Source of the DNA: Bostrychus sinensis
Taxonomy: Eukaryota; Chordata; Actinopteri; Gobiiformes; Eleotridae
Length of the DNA stretch: 64,000 nucleotides
Direction of reading: 5' to 3'
Assembly (NCBI GenBank): GCA_020698575.1
Contig: CM036255.1
Span: 21,194,501 to 21,258,500 of the forward strand
Both the position numbers and the translations under genes were made by a program. The notes under the pieces are model-generated. The model did not search any database. It was not told the origin of the DNA and saw only the letters and a list, made by a program, of their open reading frames with translations. The stretch's first letter is position 1; every line of letters starts with the position of its first letter. Below, piece after piece: positions 58,201 to 64,000 of this stretch.

Positions 58201-60047
58201 TATTTCTCAAGTCCAAGCCGATATTTAATACGTTTTGCGTTTTTTGCATGTAATGGCGCCATTAGACATCCAAGCTCTTCTGTGGGTGCATTTAGGTTTT
58301 ACAAAAAGAGAAAGGTCATAAAATTGATAATACCTAGATCAATAGTCCTTATGCCAAGAAAAAGAGAAGCGTATTATATTGTTAATAGCAGTCATTTATT
58401 TGACAGTGAATAGTCAGATAGAGTTTCACGACTGTAACAGGCCTATAATTGGGTCAAAGTTGGGTGCCTGTTGATTTGTTGGGACGTGATAGGGCTTGTT
58501 GGCCGCCTTTACAGCTAATCATGTCTACTTGAAGCTCCTTAGTTTGGCAAGTGCTCTGGCGTTTTCCACTGCCAAAACGTAACCACAAAAAGTGAGCCGT
58601 GCTGTCCCATGACCGTAATTAGACACACGGCGGGACAGGACACACTCGGTCACAGATGGCCTCCTCCTAAATCTTTGTCCAGGCGTCTGTTCCCTGCCAA
58701 GTGTTTGTAAGTGTGAAGGTGGATTAGGGGGCCTACAGGAGGATAAGTGCATTAGTTCGGATGTTAACGCTCGTGTTGTTGTCGTCTGCAGCCAAACCCT
58801 TGCATCACCACGGACAGGACTGCCTAAGACTCAGGGTGGACGTAGTAGCAGCAGACGGTGAGTGTCCTACATTGATGACCTCATACTAGCCCTCTTTCCA
58901 TTAATGCTTAGGTTAAGTAGAGTAACATGTCTGATTTTGTCTTTTCTTTTTTTTTCTACCCTTAGGCTCAAAAGAGGCTAGAGTGGCCAAAGCAAGTCCA
59001 GGCGGGACAGCAGTCGGGGCGGGAGGTGGAGTTCACAACCCATCCAACAGATTGCCTGCAGGTATGGTTAGGGACCTGGAGTCCTTTCTAATTATCCCAG
59101 ACTGTAAAACAATCCCAGTCCCATTCTGGAGTGTATTAAGGGAGTAGAACGTGTGACTAATGTGTTTTTAGCTACCACTCTTTAGTGGCTCCTTATAAAA
59201 ACATTGTAATTGGTTTATGGCTAGGGTATAAATGAGAGAATCTTATTGTAAATCATTTAAATGTTCCTATTGTAATGCATAAGATAAAAGGGCAATGGTT
59301 GCTTGTTGCTTGCATCAAATTCAACATCTTTATGCTTATAACTTGAAGCTTAAAAGGTTTTTCCTTACAGTGTGTCTTAATTCATTCAATTCATTCAAAG
59401 AAAAGGGTTTTGTTTTGTTCATTTATATCCTGTCATTATTTTTGATAGTCATCTTGGGAAAAACGTGTAAATAAATGAGATATAGGCTTGTGACATAACA
59501 TAGAAAAATATCTTTGCCAATTTAAGCCTTTTGTCAGTGGTTCTCAACTGGTCTGAGTCTATCCCTGATTGTTTTATTATGATTTACTTTGTATATAATC
59601 AAAGTTATCTTTCTAAACTATTTTCCTACAACCTTTATGGCACATGCATTTACTTTTTTATGCAATTAAAGCAATATTTAGGCTCAAATAAGATGAACTT
59701 TGAAACTACATTTAACCTCCCCATGATCCACTTTTTGGCCCTGACCCACCACTTGAGATTCGCTGGCCTATAAGACTTAACCATTATAATGTGTTCACTA
59801 CTATTACAATACTGACACCAGATATAAATAGTTTTATAAAATGTTGAGTTCAGGAGCAGGATGAATGGATTTGTGTTATAACAGCTTTGAGTTAAATGTT
59901 GTTCTCTTTGTTTTTTAAGCAGACGACCCGGTGGTGATCCTTCCCGAGGTCCAGAAGAGCACACGGACGAACTCAGCGGTCACAACGACATCGCTCTCAA
60001 TCCTCTCTTTGCTAGTCCCTTTTTCATTATTGGTCTTATTACACTGA
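40116..60047 (+). CDS. efna1: Ephrin-A1, GPI-anchored Eph receptor ligand (five coding exons)
   Basis: The CDS joins 40116-40213, 57617-57912, 58792-58857, 58966-59061 and 59920-60047 to give 227 residues. Ephrin-A ligands sit on the cell surface through a GPI anchor and bind EphA receptors on neighbouring cells, guiding axons, vessels and tissue boundaries. Seen here: a signal peptide at about residues 1-20; an N-glycosylation site at N28-S-T; a receptor-binding domain at about 21-151 with cysteines 53, 82, 94 and 142, the usual two-disulfide set; the G-H loop FQRFTPFTLG at 110-119; a Gly/Ala-rich linker at 154-186; and a hydrophobic GPI signal at 211-226. CKPQS, QRFTPFTLGKEF and YYYISKP match ephrin-A1 better than A2, A3 or A5. 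Mammalian ephrin-A1 is about 205 residues, and the excess here lies in the linker. The five-exon layout with a long first intron is typical of ephrin-A genes. The paralogue (efna1a or efna1b) is not resolved. Confidence 0.95.
40600..41769. other. efna1 intron 1, unassigned part
   Basis: No exon or recognised repeat. The 41170-41470 interval is less AT-rich than the rest. Confidence 0.35.
41770..41945 (+). mobile_element. SINE-like fragment with a short (AGT)n insert
   Basis: The phrases gcaggtccaggggttgagcc and gttcttgggcaaggcacatc then acccacc match the 3' half of the SINE at 50041. A short AGT run lies at 41829-41850. Confidence 0.5.
42825..42925 (-). mobile_element. SINE/LINE-tail repeat, family A copy
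   Basis: The phrases ttttttatgctggatggctt, tactgactcaaccctttcca, gtttgggactatcacaaaaa and gtactctgaccccctgtggc follow the family order. Confidence 0.6.
44660..44765 (+). repeat. Degenerate (AGT)n in AAGTA-type repeat
   Basis: AGT and AAGTAG units with flanking gtaacactatttgagtacac near 44860, as in the composite family. Confidence 0.7.
45358..45475 (+). repeat. (AGT)n repeat with the ggtagcatgcccacctcaca phrase
   Basis: The phrases ggggacaaggtaggtagcat and gcccacctcacag between two AGT runs identify one unit of the composite family that is tandem at 48.5 kb. Confidence 0.65.
46025..46230. repeat. AAGTA-rich repeat with (TAC)n/(ACT)n run
   Basis: The sequence gtaaagtaaaagtactatta is followed by degenerate ctactacta runs, the reverse complement of the AGT arrays. 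Confidence 0.6.
46870..47135 (+). repeat. Composite AAGTA/(AGT)n repeat
   Basis: It starts aaaagtagaaagtaattaga then tacttaagtatattactc, has cttgtggcaaagtatagtag, then an AGT run at 47032-47060. Confidence 0.65.
48480..48910 (+). repeat. Tandem array of four composite units, each with an (AGT)n run
   Basis: The 10-mer TCAGAGTACA occurs at 48511, 48617, 48751 and 48854, spaced 106, 134 and 103 bp. Most units hold ggtgacaaagt(g/a)ggtagc, then a c(a)gccagaag-type phrase, TCAGAGTACA and a variable AGT run. Differences in AGT length explain the uneven spacing. It is the only place in the window where this phrase family is a clear tandem array. Confidence 0.8.
50041..50285 (+). mobile_element. tRNA-derived SINE
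   Basis: It has an A-box-like TAGCTCAGTTGGTAGAG, a B-box-like GGTGGTTTGATACC, and the body phrase ttaggcaagacacttcaccc. A run of AGT (49988-50048) lies just upstream. It is not a functional tRNA because the stem pairing is lost. Confidence 0.75.
50290..51132. other. efna1 intron 1, unassigned part
   Basis: No exon is supported. Overlapping open frames at 50549-50817 lack motifs. Confidence 0.35.
51133..51295 (+). mobile_element. SINE/LINE-tail repeat, family A copy
   Basis: The phrases gtgccagtcccaagcctgga, taaatggagagggttgcatc, aggaaaggcatctgccgtaa and ccatgttgactcc are present in order. Confidence 0.75.
51296..52203. other. efna1 intron 1, unassigned part
   Basis: No exon, transposon end or array is recognised. 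Confidence 0.35.
52204..52628 (-). repeat. 11-bp minisatellite in reverse orientation, flanked by direct repeats
   Basis: The interior (about 52305-52555) is built from the unit GGTTTAGTCCT, the reverse complement of the unit at 16.8, 38.7 and 54.9 kb. Six perfect copies lie at 52476-52541. On each side is the same 50-60 bp sequence (ggctaa(a/g)tg(g/a)gctatccc ... tgaatagggtcactgtatga at 52222-52274 and 52583-52625), so the array sits between two copies of one host segment. Confidence 0.85.
52630..54827. other. efna1 intron 1, unassigned part
   Basis: No exon or repeat family is recognised over 2.2 kb, a relatively repeat-poor interval for this window. Confidence 0.35.
54836..55247. mobile_element. 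hAT-like element with an 11-bp minisatellite core
   Basis: The left end CAGTGATTATCAAACATTTC pairs with the right end CACAGTTTGAGAACCCCTG. The flanking 8-mers ggataggt and gtataggt agree at 7 of 8. The interior contains a shorter 11-mer array (gactaaaccag) and a small insert near 55017-55083 (ggatactttattgatcctaa). The right end, cctcgtcccacagtttgaga, is almost the same as in 16690-17402. Confidence 0.8.
55255..55735. other. efna1 intron 1, unassigned part
   Basis: A 148-codon reverse open frame here (55167-55613) has no domain signature and partly overlaps the hAT element. It is not called as a gene. Confidence 0.35.
55740..56275 (-). repeat. Composite AAGTA/(AGT)n repeat in reverse
   Basis: It starts with gtactcaagtaaaagc-type phrases, then a long degenerate (ACT)n tract with internal units of the form ggtactgcaact(t/g)ctactatt (55887-56060), then tactcaaagtat phrases. 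The unit ctggtactgcaa recurs at 55889, 55939 and 56029, showing local tandem growth. The poly-Val open frame is an artefact. Confidence 0.8.
57180..57495 (-). mobile_element. Truncated hAT-like element related to 62979-63358
   Basis: The left end AGGGTGACCAGATTT matches the terminal repeat of the 62979 element. The right part (ggacaaggagcctaaaactg then ggactgg) is the reverse complement of that element's left interior. The second terminal repeat is missing where a family A copy begins. Confidence 0.7.
57505..57592 (+). mobile_element. SINE/LINE-tail repeat, family A copy
   Basis: The phrases gtaccagtcccaagcctgga, taaatggagagaagaaaggc and atctagcgtaaaatc lie just 25 bp before efna1 exon 2. 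Confidence 0.7.
57617..57912 (+). CDS. efna1: efna1 coding exon 2 (core receptor-binding domain)
   Basis: The acceptor is ctatag|g, and it completes Lys33. The exon covers residues 33-131 and one base of Ser132, and is 296 nt, close to the usual size of ephrin exon 2. It holds three of the four domain cysteines (C53 in VCPHY, C82 in DTCKP, C94 in WECGH) and the G-H loop that enters the EphA receptor pocket (110-119). The donor is t|gtaagt, phase 1. An in-frame reading runs on into the intron to 58013, but it is not coding past the donor. Confidence 0.96.
57913..58791 (+). other. efna1 intron 2
   Basis: An 879-bp intron with canonical ends (gtaagt...ctgcag). I see no repeat family or hidden exon in it. 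Confidence 0.85.
58792..58857 (+). CDS. efna1: efna1 coding exon 3 (last strand of the ephrin domain)
   Basis: The acceptor is ctgcag|cc and the donor is g|gtgagt, phase 1 at both ends, 66 nt. It encodes SKPLHHHGQDCLRLRVDV and a short tail. C142 pairs in the domain fold, and CLRL(R/K)V is conserved across ephrin-A proteins. The following intron is only 108 bp. Confidence 0.94.
58966..59061 (+). CDS. efna1: efna1 coding exon 4 (linker)
   Basis: A long pyrimidine tract (58942-58963) precedes acceptor cttag|g, and the donor is g|gtatgg. The exon is phase 1 at both ends and 96 nt, so skipping it would keep the frame. It encodes a Gly/Ala/Ser-rich linker of 32 residues (about 154-185) with no cysteines, joining the ligand domain to the membrane anchor. 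Ephrin-A genes are known to splice the equivalent exon alternatively, but nothing in the sequence here shows whether that happens. Confidence 0.88.
59062..59919 (+). other. efna1 intron 4
   Basis: An 858-bp intron that starts gtatgg and ends at a tandem acceptor. It contains a short hAT-like element (59535-59765), described separately, and nothing else I recognise. Confidence 0.82.
59535..59765. mobile_element. Short hAT-like element in efna1 intron 4
   Basis: The left end CAGTGGTTCTCAACTGGT pairs with the right end ACCACTTGAGATTCGCTG with a few mismatches. The flanking 8-mers do not agree well, so the target duplication has decayed or the ends are slightly off. No coding content. Confidence 0.6.
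59917..59922 (+). promoter_or_regulatory. Tandem NAGNAG splice acceptor of efna1 exon 5
   Basis: The six bases AAGCAG follow a pyrimidine-rich tract. Splicing at the first AG gives ...PAADDP (227 aa), and splicing at the second gives ...PADDP (226 aa). Both keep the frame. The first matches the mammalian protein better, but CAG is usually the stronger acceptor of the pair, so both forms are plausible. Confidence 0.75.
59920..60047 (+). CDS. efna1: efna1 coding exon 5 (C-terminus and GPI-anchor signal)
   Basis: Using the upstream AG of a tandem acceptor, the join reads RLPAADDP, close to RLAADDP of mammalian ephrin-A1. The tail has small residues N203-S-A as likely GPI attachment candidates, a polar spacer VTTTS, then a hydrophobic run at 211-226 ending in His227 and TGA. 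That is the usual layout of a cleaved GPI signal. The exact attachment residue is inferred. A diverged copy of the end of this exon lies at 62105-62213. Confidence 0.93.
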
Positions 60048-60625
60048 GCAGCAGAGACAATGAGACTGCTATTTAGAGACATTTTCAGGGACTCACAATG
60101 AAGAGACAGTCCGTAGGGATGTAACCACTGGCTCAAAAAAAAAAAAAAAGAAAACACAAGATGGCGGTTTGCCTTGCCCAGTGCTGGCCACAGGGACCAA
60201 GTCATGAAGCTTGTAAAGTACGGATGAACTTGTGGAGACTTTAAGACGAAAAGTTCTGTCTTGTGTCTTGCAAAAGTGTTTTCTTGGAAGCTCTTTTGGA
60301 TCCAAGATGGCCGAAGAACAATCAACACTATTTCTGGTTTGCATCACTTCGATCGACCAGTCGTTTGAACGTCTACACTTTTCCACCCTTGTGCATTGTG
60401 TAATTTTTGTTGTATTGTTCTTGTAAAAGTACTGAGTGACTCCAACATCCCTTGTGGTTTTTCTAAATGTAGCAGGACACGGGAGGCTGTTGTCATTACC
60501 TTTATGTGCACTCCGCTGCACAGTTCGCTCACGCCGCTTTGTTACGGACACTGACGTCAAACGCTGTGTGCCACATGGTGTTTTGTGTACATTTCTGTGA
60601 AGATAATTTATAACAGCTGTTTTAC

Positions 60626-60633
60626 TGTAAATA
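60626..60633 (+). promoter_or_regulatory. Candidate Pumilio binding site in efna1 3' UTR
   Basis: TGTAAATA fits the Pumilio consensus TGTANATA. An 8-base match can occur by chance in AT-rich DNA. Confidence 0.3.
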
Positions 60634-61169
60634 CGTTCTCTCAAAATGTTTACTTGTTGGAAATAGGGAGTTTTCTTCCTTGTAAATGTGTGAAAGGAGG
60701 AAAAATGTGTGTTGTGGCGAGGTGCGTTTTGCTGCCAAAAAGCAAATACTGACTTGTTGAGTGTCAGAGAGGCGGGACTTCTCTGTTTGCTGGATGTTGC
60801 CACTGTTTTGCATTAAATGTCCCAAAAAAAACACAACTGTTATATAGATGATCTTGAACTTAACAGGATCTACCCCTGTGTTATGGTGCTCTCTGACCCA
60901 ATTTATGGTAACAGACTCGAGCTGATTCTGATTTTTTTTTAGCCTAGATTTGGACGCGGCTTCAGCCCGAGTTGCCAAGCACACGCTCACACTGACAGAC
61001 AGAAGCACAACAGTGTATGACTACCATTTTTTTTTTACAACCATGAATCCTTGTTACTTATTTTGTACATGTGTAATTAAAAGAAGTGTATATTATGTAC
61101 ATAGCCTACATAAGATTATATAAAAAAAACTGTTTGAGAAAATATGCTAAATGTGAAATTTTCATGTGA

Positions 61170-61175
61170 AATAAA
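61170..61175 (+). terminator. Poly(A) signal of efna1
   Basis: A canonical AATAAA lies 1.1 kb after the stop codon, followed by T- and GT-rich sequence (61223-61262) suitable as a downstream element. It is the only perfect AATAAA in the predicted 3' UTR. Confidence 0.7.
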
Positions 61176-61195
61176 AGATATTTTTGGAAACTCAA

Positions 61196-61800
61196 AATGG
61201 CCTTCTCGTCTTTTGGGTTGATAAACATGTTTTTTTGGCTAAAAAGATGGTCTTGGTGTTGTAAAAAGCTTTGAGGAAAACCATCCCATTTCTTCTTTTG
61301 ATAATGAAGACTTCAGAGTTTGGTGGATAATGGCGCAGACTCATGAATACAGCAGAGTGAATGGGATCTAGGCCAAGGTGACCAGATAGAGAAAGGCTAC
61401 AACATTGAGATAGCACTATAACAGACTAACCAATGGTGTTTTCATTTTGGCAAGGGTGCTTGTAATGCCCAAAGCAAAACTACAAAATCTTAGGTTACTA
61501 AAGGTCTAACTAAACTGCTGCAAGCCTGAATAGTAATGCCAGGTGTCCATATTCTGTTTACTGGATCTTGTATTTAATAATGAAGAGTAGATGGTAGCGT
61601 GCCCAGTCAGAGAAATGATGTGTTAGATTTACTGTGCCTTTGAAAGAGAGGTTAGTCTTCACTTTTTCTATGTTGGAAGCCTTGAAAATGGCATTGAGAA
61701 TGGATATTTTTAATAATCACTTTAATGGTTAGTTTTAGATTTTAAAAAAGTGCAGATTTCATTTATGGTTTCTAAAGTTAAGCATTTTGTAGTAATGAGC
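61196..61800. other. Downstream of efna1, no gene recognised
   Basis: No exon or repeat is supported. Confidence 0.4.
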
Positions 61801-61975
61801 CAGGGTACTCTTTGTTTGTACCAGTCCCAAGCCCAGATAAAGGCAGAAAGTTGCATCAGGAAGGCTGTAAAAAGTAAAAACTATGCCAAATTAAATATAG
61901 GCAGATGACTGCACAGTAGAGCCATATTATTTGCTGTGGCAGGCCCTGAAAAGGAAAAGCCACGAAGAAAGAAAA
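61801..61975 (+). mobile_element. SINE/LINE-tail repeat, family A copy
   Basis: The phrases gtaccagtcccaagcccaga, taaaggcagaaagttgcatc, aggaaggctgtaaaa and aggaaaagccacgaagaaag are in family order. Confidence 0.7.
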
Positions 61976-62104
61976 GATAATTTTCTGAAACTCAGGAAAG
62001 CTGAGGTTTAAGCTTTTTCATTTTAGTAAAAATCCTCATAATCAGTGAAGTTTAGTTGGTTATGGCTAGAGATTACGGTTATTGCTCTTTGCCCCAGTTA
62101 ACCA

Positions 62105-62213
62105 CAGCTCTCAGTCTTGTCACTGTTAGACTCTTTTTCATTATTGCTCTTATTACACTGAGCAGAGACAGTGAGAGACATTTTTCGGGGACTACAGTGA
62201 AGACAGTCGCTAA
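62105..62213 (+). pseudogene. Diverged partial copy of efna1 exon 5 end and 3' UTR start
   Basis: This stretch aligns to 59992-60115 in the same orientation. The best block, 62132-62165, differs from 60018-60051 at only a few bases, including the shared stop-codon context ATTACACTGAGCAG. In the matching frame it reads LSVLSLLDSFSLLLLLH then TGA, against LSILSLLVPFSLLVLLH in the gene (13 of 17 identical). An in-frame TAA lies four codons before the homologous stretch, and no acceptor gives the phase-1 join that exon 4 needs. It is therefore most likely a dead fragment of a local 3'-end duplication. Small gaps, including an 11-base one, separate the UTR parts. The region between the two copies shows no other homology I can see. 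Confidence 0.78.
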
Positions 62214-62970
62214 AAAAGATTGAAAATTGAGCTTAAAATGTTTGAAAAGGACTTGAACTTGACCTACAGACACAGCATTATCAGCCCTCTCCCTTTTGAC
62301 TCAGATACGCAGGTGGATTGTTCCTGTACCTTATCTCCTGGGCCTCCACCCTTGGATACAGTGCTCTCCTCTCCAACTATTATCTCCCCATTGTCACGAA
62401 ACATGTCAGCCCATTGTTCTCACGTCTTTCTCCTTCATCTCATCTCTCCCATCCCAGGGGAGCTTTATGGCCGTGACAGTAAAAACAGCTGTAACACCAA
62501 AAAGTGGTGCCACCCCCTCATACAACACACAGCTCCCCAGTGTTTTCAAAAGACAGGGTCATAAATTTAGGCTCCGGCGGACAGGGACTCTTAACCTGCC
62601 TGACCCCAAAACATCGTCACAAATAGGGAGATGTCTCTTATTTGCTCGACGTTCAGTGGAGCGGCCTGAGTAAATGTAAGAGGCCAATGTGAAAGGTTTA
62701 GCTGCTGCAGTAAATGTTAAGTGCTGTCCGGAGTGAAACCAAGTAAACAGGAGAGAGACAAGAGAGAGATGTTTGGGGAGAAAAGGTCTTAACGGACTGA
62801 CAGGACAAAAACAAACAGGAAGAAAGGGTGGCTCAGAAAGCAAAGTTTGAGTCTGAAATACCTGCATCCATTCAAGAAAGTTACACACTGGGTTTAGTGG
62901 AAAGACAAACTGAGTTTTCAAGGAAGGCTAAAGGGATCCAAGTCAGAGAGACCAGAGCAAGACTTTTAGG
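62214..62970. other. Downstream of the exon-5 copy, no gene recognised
   Basis: Overlapping open frames at 62220-62673 (+) and 62559-62921 (-) lack domain motifs and splice context. They are treated as chance. Confidence 0.4.
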
Positions 62971-62978
62971 CTCTAAGA

Positions 62979-63358
62979 GAGGGTGACCAGATGTCTCAAT
63001 TTAAACAGGACAGTCCCAGTTTTAGGCTCCTTGTCCCATGTCCCAAGACAGATCTGTAATAACATTAATATGTCCCAGTTTTCAACAAGCCATGTCCCAG
63101 TTGGCCCCATTTTAACCAATGGAAAAGCAGTGGAAACTAAAAACACACCTATCATTGTCAATTTAAATGAATTTTTTTTTTTTTTTTTATTATGACATTA
63201 CCATTAAAATTCAAAACTTAAGCCCAAGTGTCATGTACTTTAATGACAGGACACAAAATTGTATGAACTTCAGAAGCTTTTTTATCACTTGCACCATGAT
63301 TATTGAAAAAAATAATAACAATACGTGTCCCAGTTTTTCTAAAAATCTGGTCACCCTA
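62979..63358. mobile_element. hAT-like element with 8-bp target duplication
   Basis: The ends GAGGGTGACCAGATGT and AAATCTGGTCACCCTA are inverted repeats. The flanking 8-mers ctctaaga and ccctaaga agree at 7 of 8. The interior repeats 'gtcccagttt' phrases and has a T19 run at 63171-63189. No transposase is present. Confidence 0.82.
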
Positions 63359-63427
63359 CCCTAAGATCAAGCCTAGACTAAGACCAACACATAGCCTACT
63401 GTACTTGGACAACATATCAGAGATCTA

Positions 63428-63640
63428 GAGGTGGAAAGTAACAAGATACTTTAGTAGTGTACTATAAAGCACTTCCATGAATATTTTGAAGTATTTAAAG
63501 TAGAATTATGGTTTGATCTTGTGGGATAAAAGTGGTAGCACACTTGGCTAACCCTAACATTGGGATCAAAACCATGTAGCAGTAGCAGTTTTTTTAATGA
63601 TAATTTGCAACTATGATAGCAACTTCCAAAAGTACTTTAC
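63428..63640 (+). repeat. Composite AAGTA repeat with a short AGT/AGC run
   Basis: It starts agaggtggaaagtaacaaga then tactttagtagtg, has cttgtgggataaaagtggta then gcacacttggc, and ends near gtagcagtagcag. It is the same family as at 46870 and 27888. Confidence 0.6.
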
Positions 63641-64000
63641 AAAATGATTAAGCTTTACCTTCAATATACAGTTGGGTTATGTCCAGTCTTTCATCAATAA
63701 GAGACTTTAACGTTAATATTTTTACATTTTTGACTTAGCTTAGCATAATCAAAGCTAACCATGTTATAACAAAGCCCAGAGTGCTCCAAAACAATACATC
63801 AAGATTTCTAAAGACCAAGACAAAAAAATCCATGACATAACAGAAGAGTTTATGTACTGCTACTACCTCGTCTCACTAAAAGACAAACACAGGTCGGTTT
63901 GCTAACAAGGTGTGAAAGAGAGCATGAAGCGATTGAATTAACACTGTAAATAAATAATGTTCTTTGCACTTGAAGCTAGAAGTGTCTCGCATGAAGGATG
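63641..64000. other. Window end, no gene recognised
   Basis: No supported feature. Confidence 0.4.

Larger units (their letters stand above)
60048..61192 (+). other. efna1 3' UTR
   Basis: The stretch from the stop codon to just past the AATAAA at 61170 shows no conserved reading frame and is taken as the 3' UTR. It contains an A15 run near 60136, a Pumilio-type TGTAAATA at 60626-60633, and weaker ATTAAA hexamers at 60812 and 61076 that could give shorter transcripts. The cleavage point is an estimate, 15-25 bases after the hexamer. An antisense open frame at 60093-60803 is treated as chance. Confidence 0.7.

Noticed and set aside
60093..60803. Long reverse open frame (236 codons) over the efna1 3' UTR
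   Set aside because: It is antisense to a well-supported UTR, crosses an A15 run, has no domain motif, promoter or splice signals, and frames of this length occur by chance in stop-poor sequence.
62220..62673. Two overlapping forward frames after the exon-5 copy
   Set aside because: No ephrin or other domain similarity, no splice context, and different frames compete over the same bases.

Overview
The window looks like teleost fish nuclear DNA. It is AT-rich with long gene-poor stretches, has GT-AG introns, and is crowded with Tc1-like and hAT-like DNA transposon relics, tRNA-derived SINEs, LINE 3' ends and (AGT)n microsatellites of the kind seen in fish genomes. There is no sign of operons, prokaryotic genes or CRISPR. 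I can support one protein-coding gene.

That gene is efna1 (ephrin-A1; I cannot choose between the a and b paralogues), on the + strand with five coding exons: 40116-40213, 57617-57912, 58792-58857, 58966-59061 and 59920-60047. Joined, they give 227 codons: a signal peptide, the ephrin receptor-binding domain with four cysteines, a Gly/Ala-rich linker and a C-terminal GPI-anchor signal. Every splice junction is GT-AG and keeps the frame. A promoter-like block (inverted CCAAT, GC boxes, TATA-like run) lies at about 39.78-39.92 kb, and an AATAAA poly(A) signal lies at 61170. Intron 1 is 17.4 kb.

Bases 1 to about 39,770 form an intergenic region in which I recognise no gene. It holds layered repeats: Tc1-like relics (9.2, 14.9-16.3, 24.8-25.3, 29.7-30.8, 34.6-35.3 and 38.0-38.5 kb), hAT-like non-autonomous elements with 8-bp target duplications (16.7, 28.1, 30.1 and 32.3 kb), an 11-bp minisatellite (16.8 and 38.7 kb), SINE/LINE tails and (AGT)n arrays. 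Intron 1 (40.2-57.6 kb) carries more of the same families. The region after the gene (61.2-64 kb) holds a further hAT element.

The most noteworthy observation is at 62105-62213. It is a diverged direct copy of the end of efna1 exon 5 plus the start of its 3' UTR, still encoding a recognisable GPI-signal tail, about 2.1 kb downstream of the original. Also of interest are a tandem NAGNAG acceptor at exon 5, an 11-bp minisatellite at four loci in both orientations (inside hAT-like elements at two of them), and several nested insertions whose order can be read from target duplications. I found no undescribed multi-gene system. Repeat family names rest on remembered consensus patterns and were not searched.
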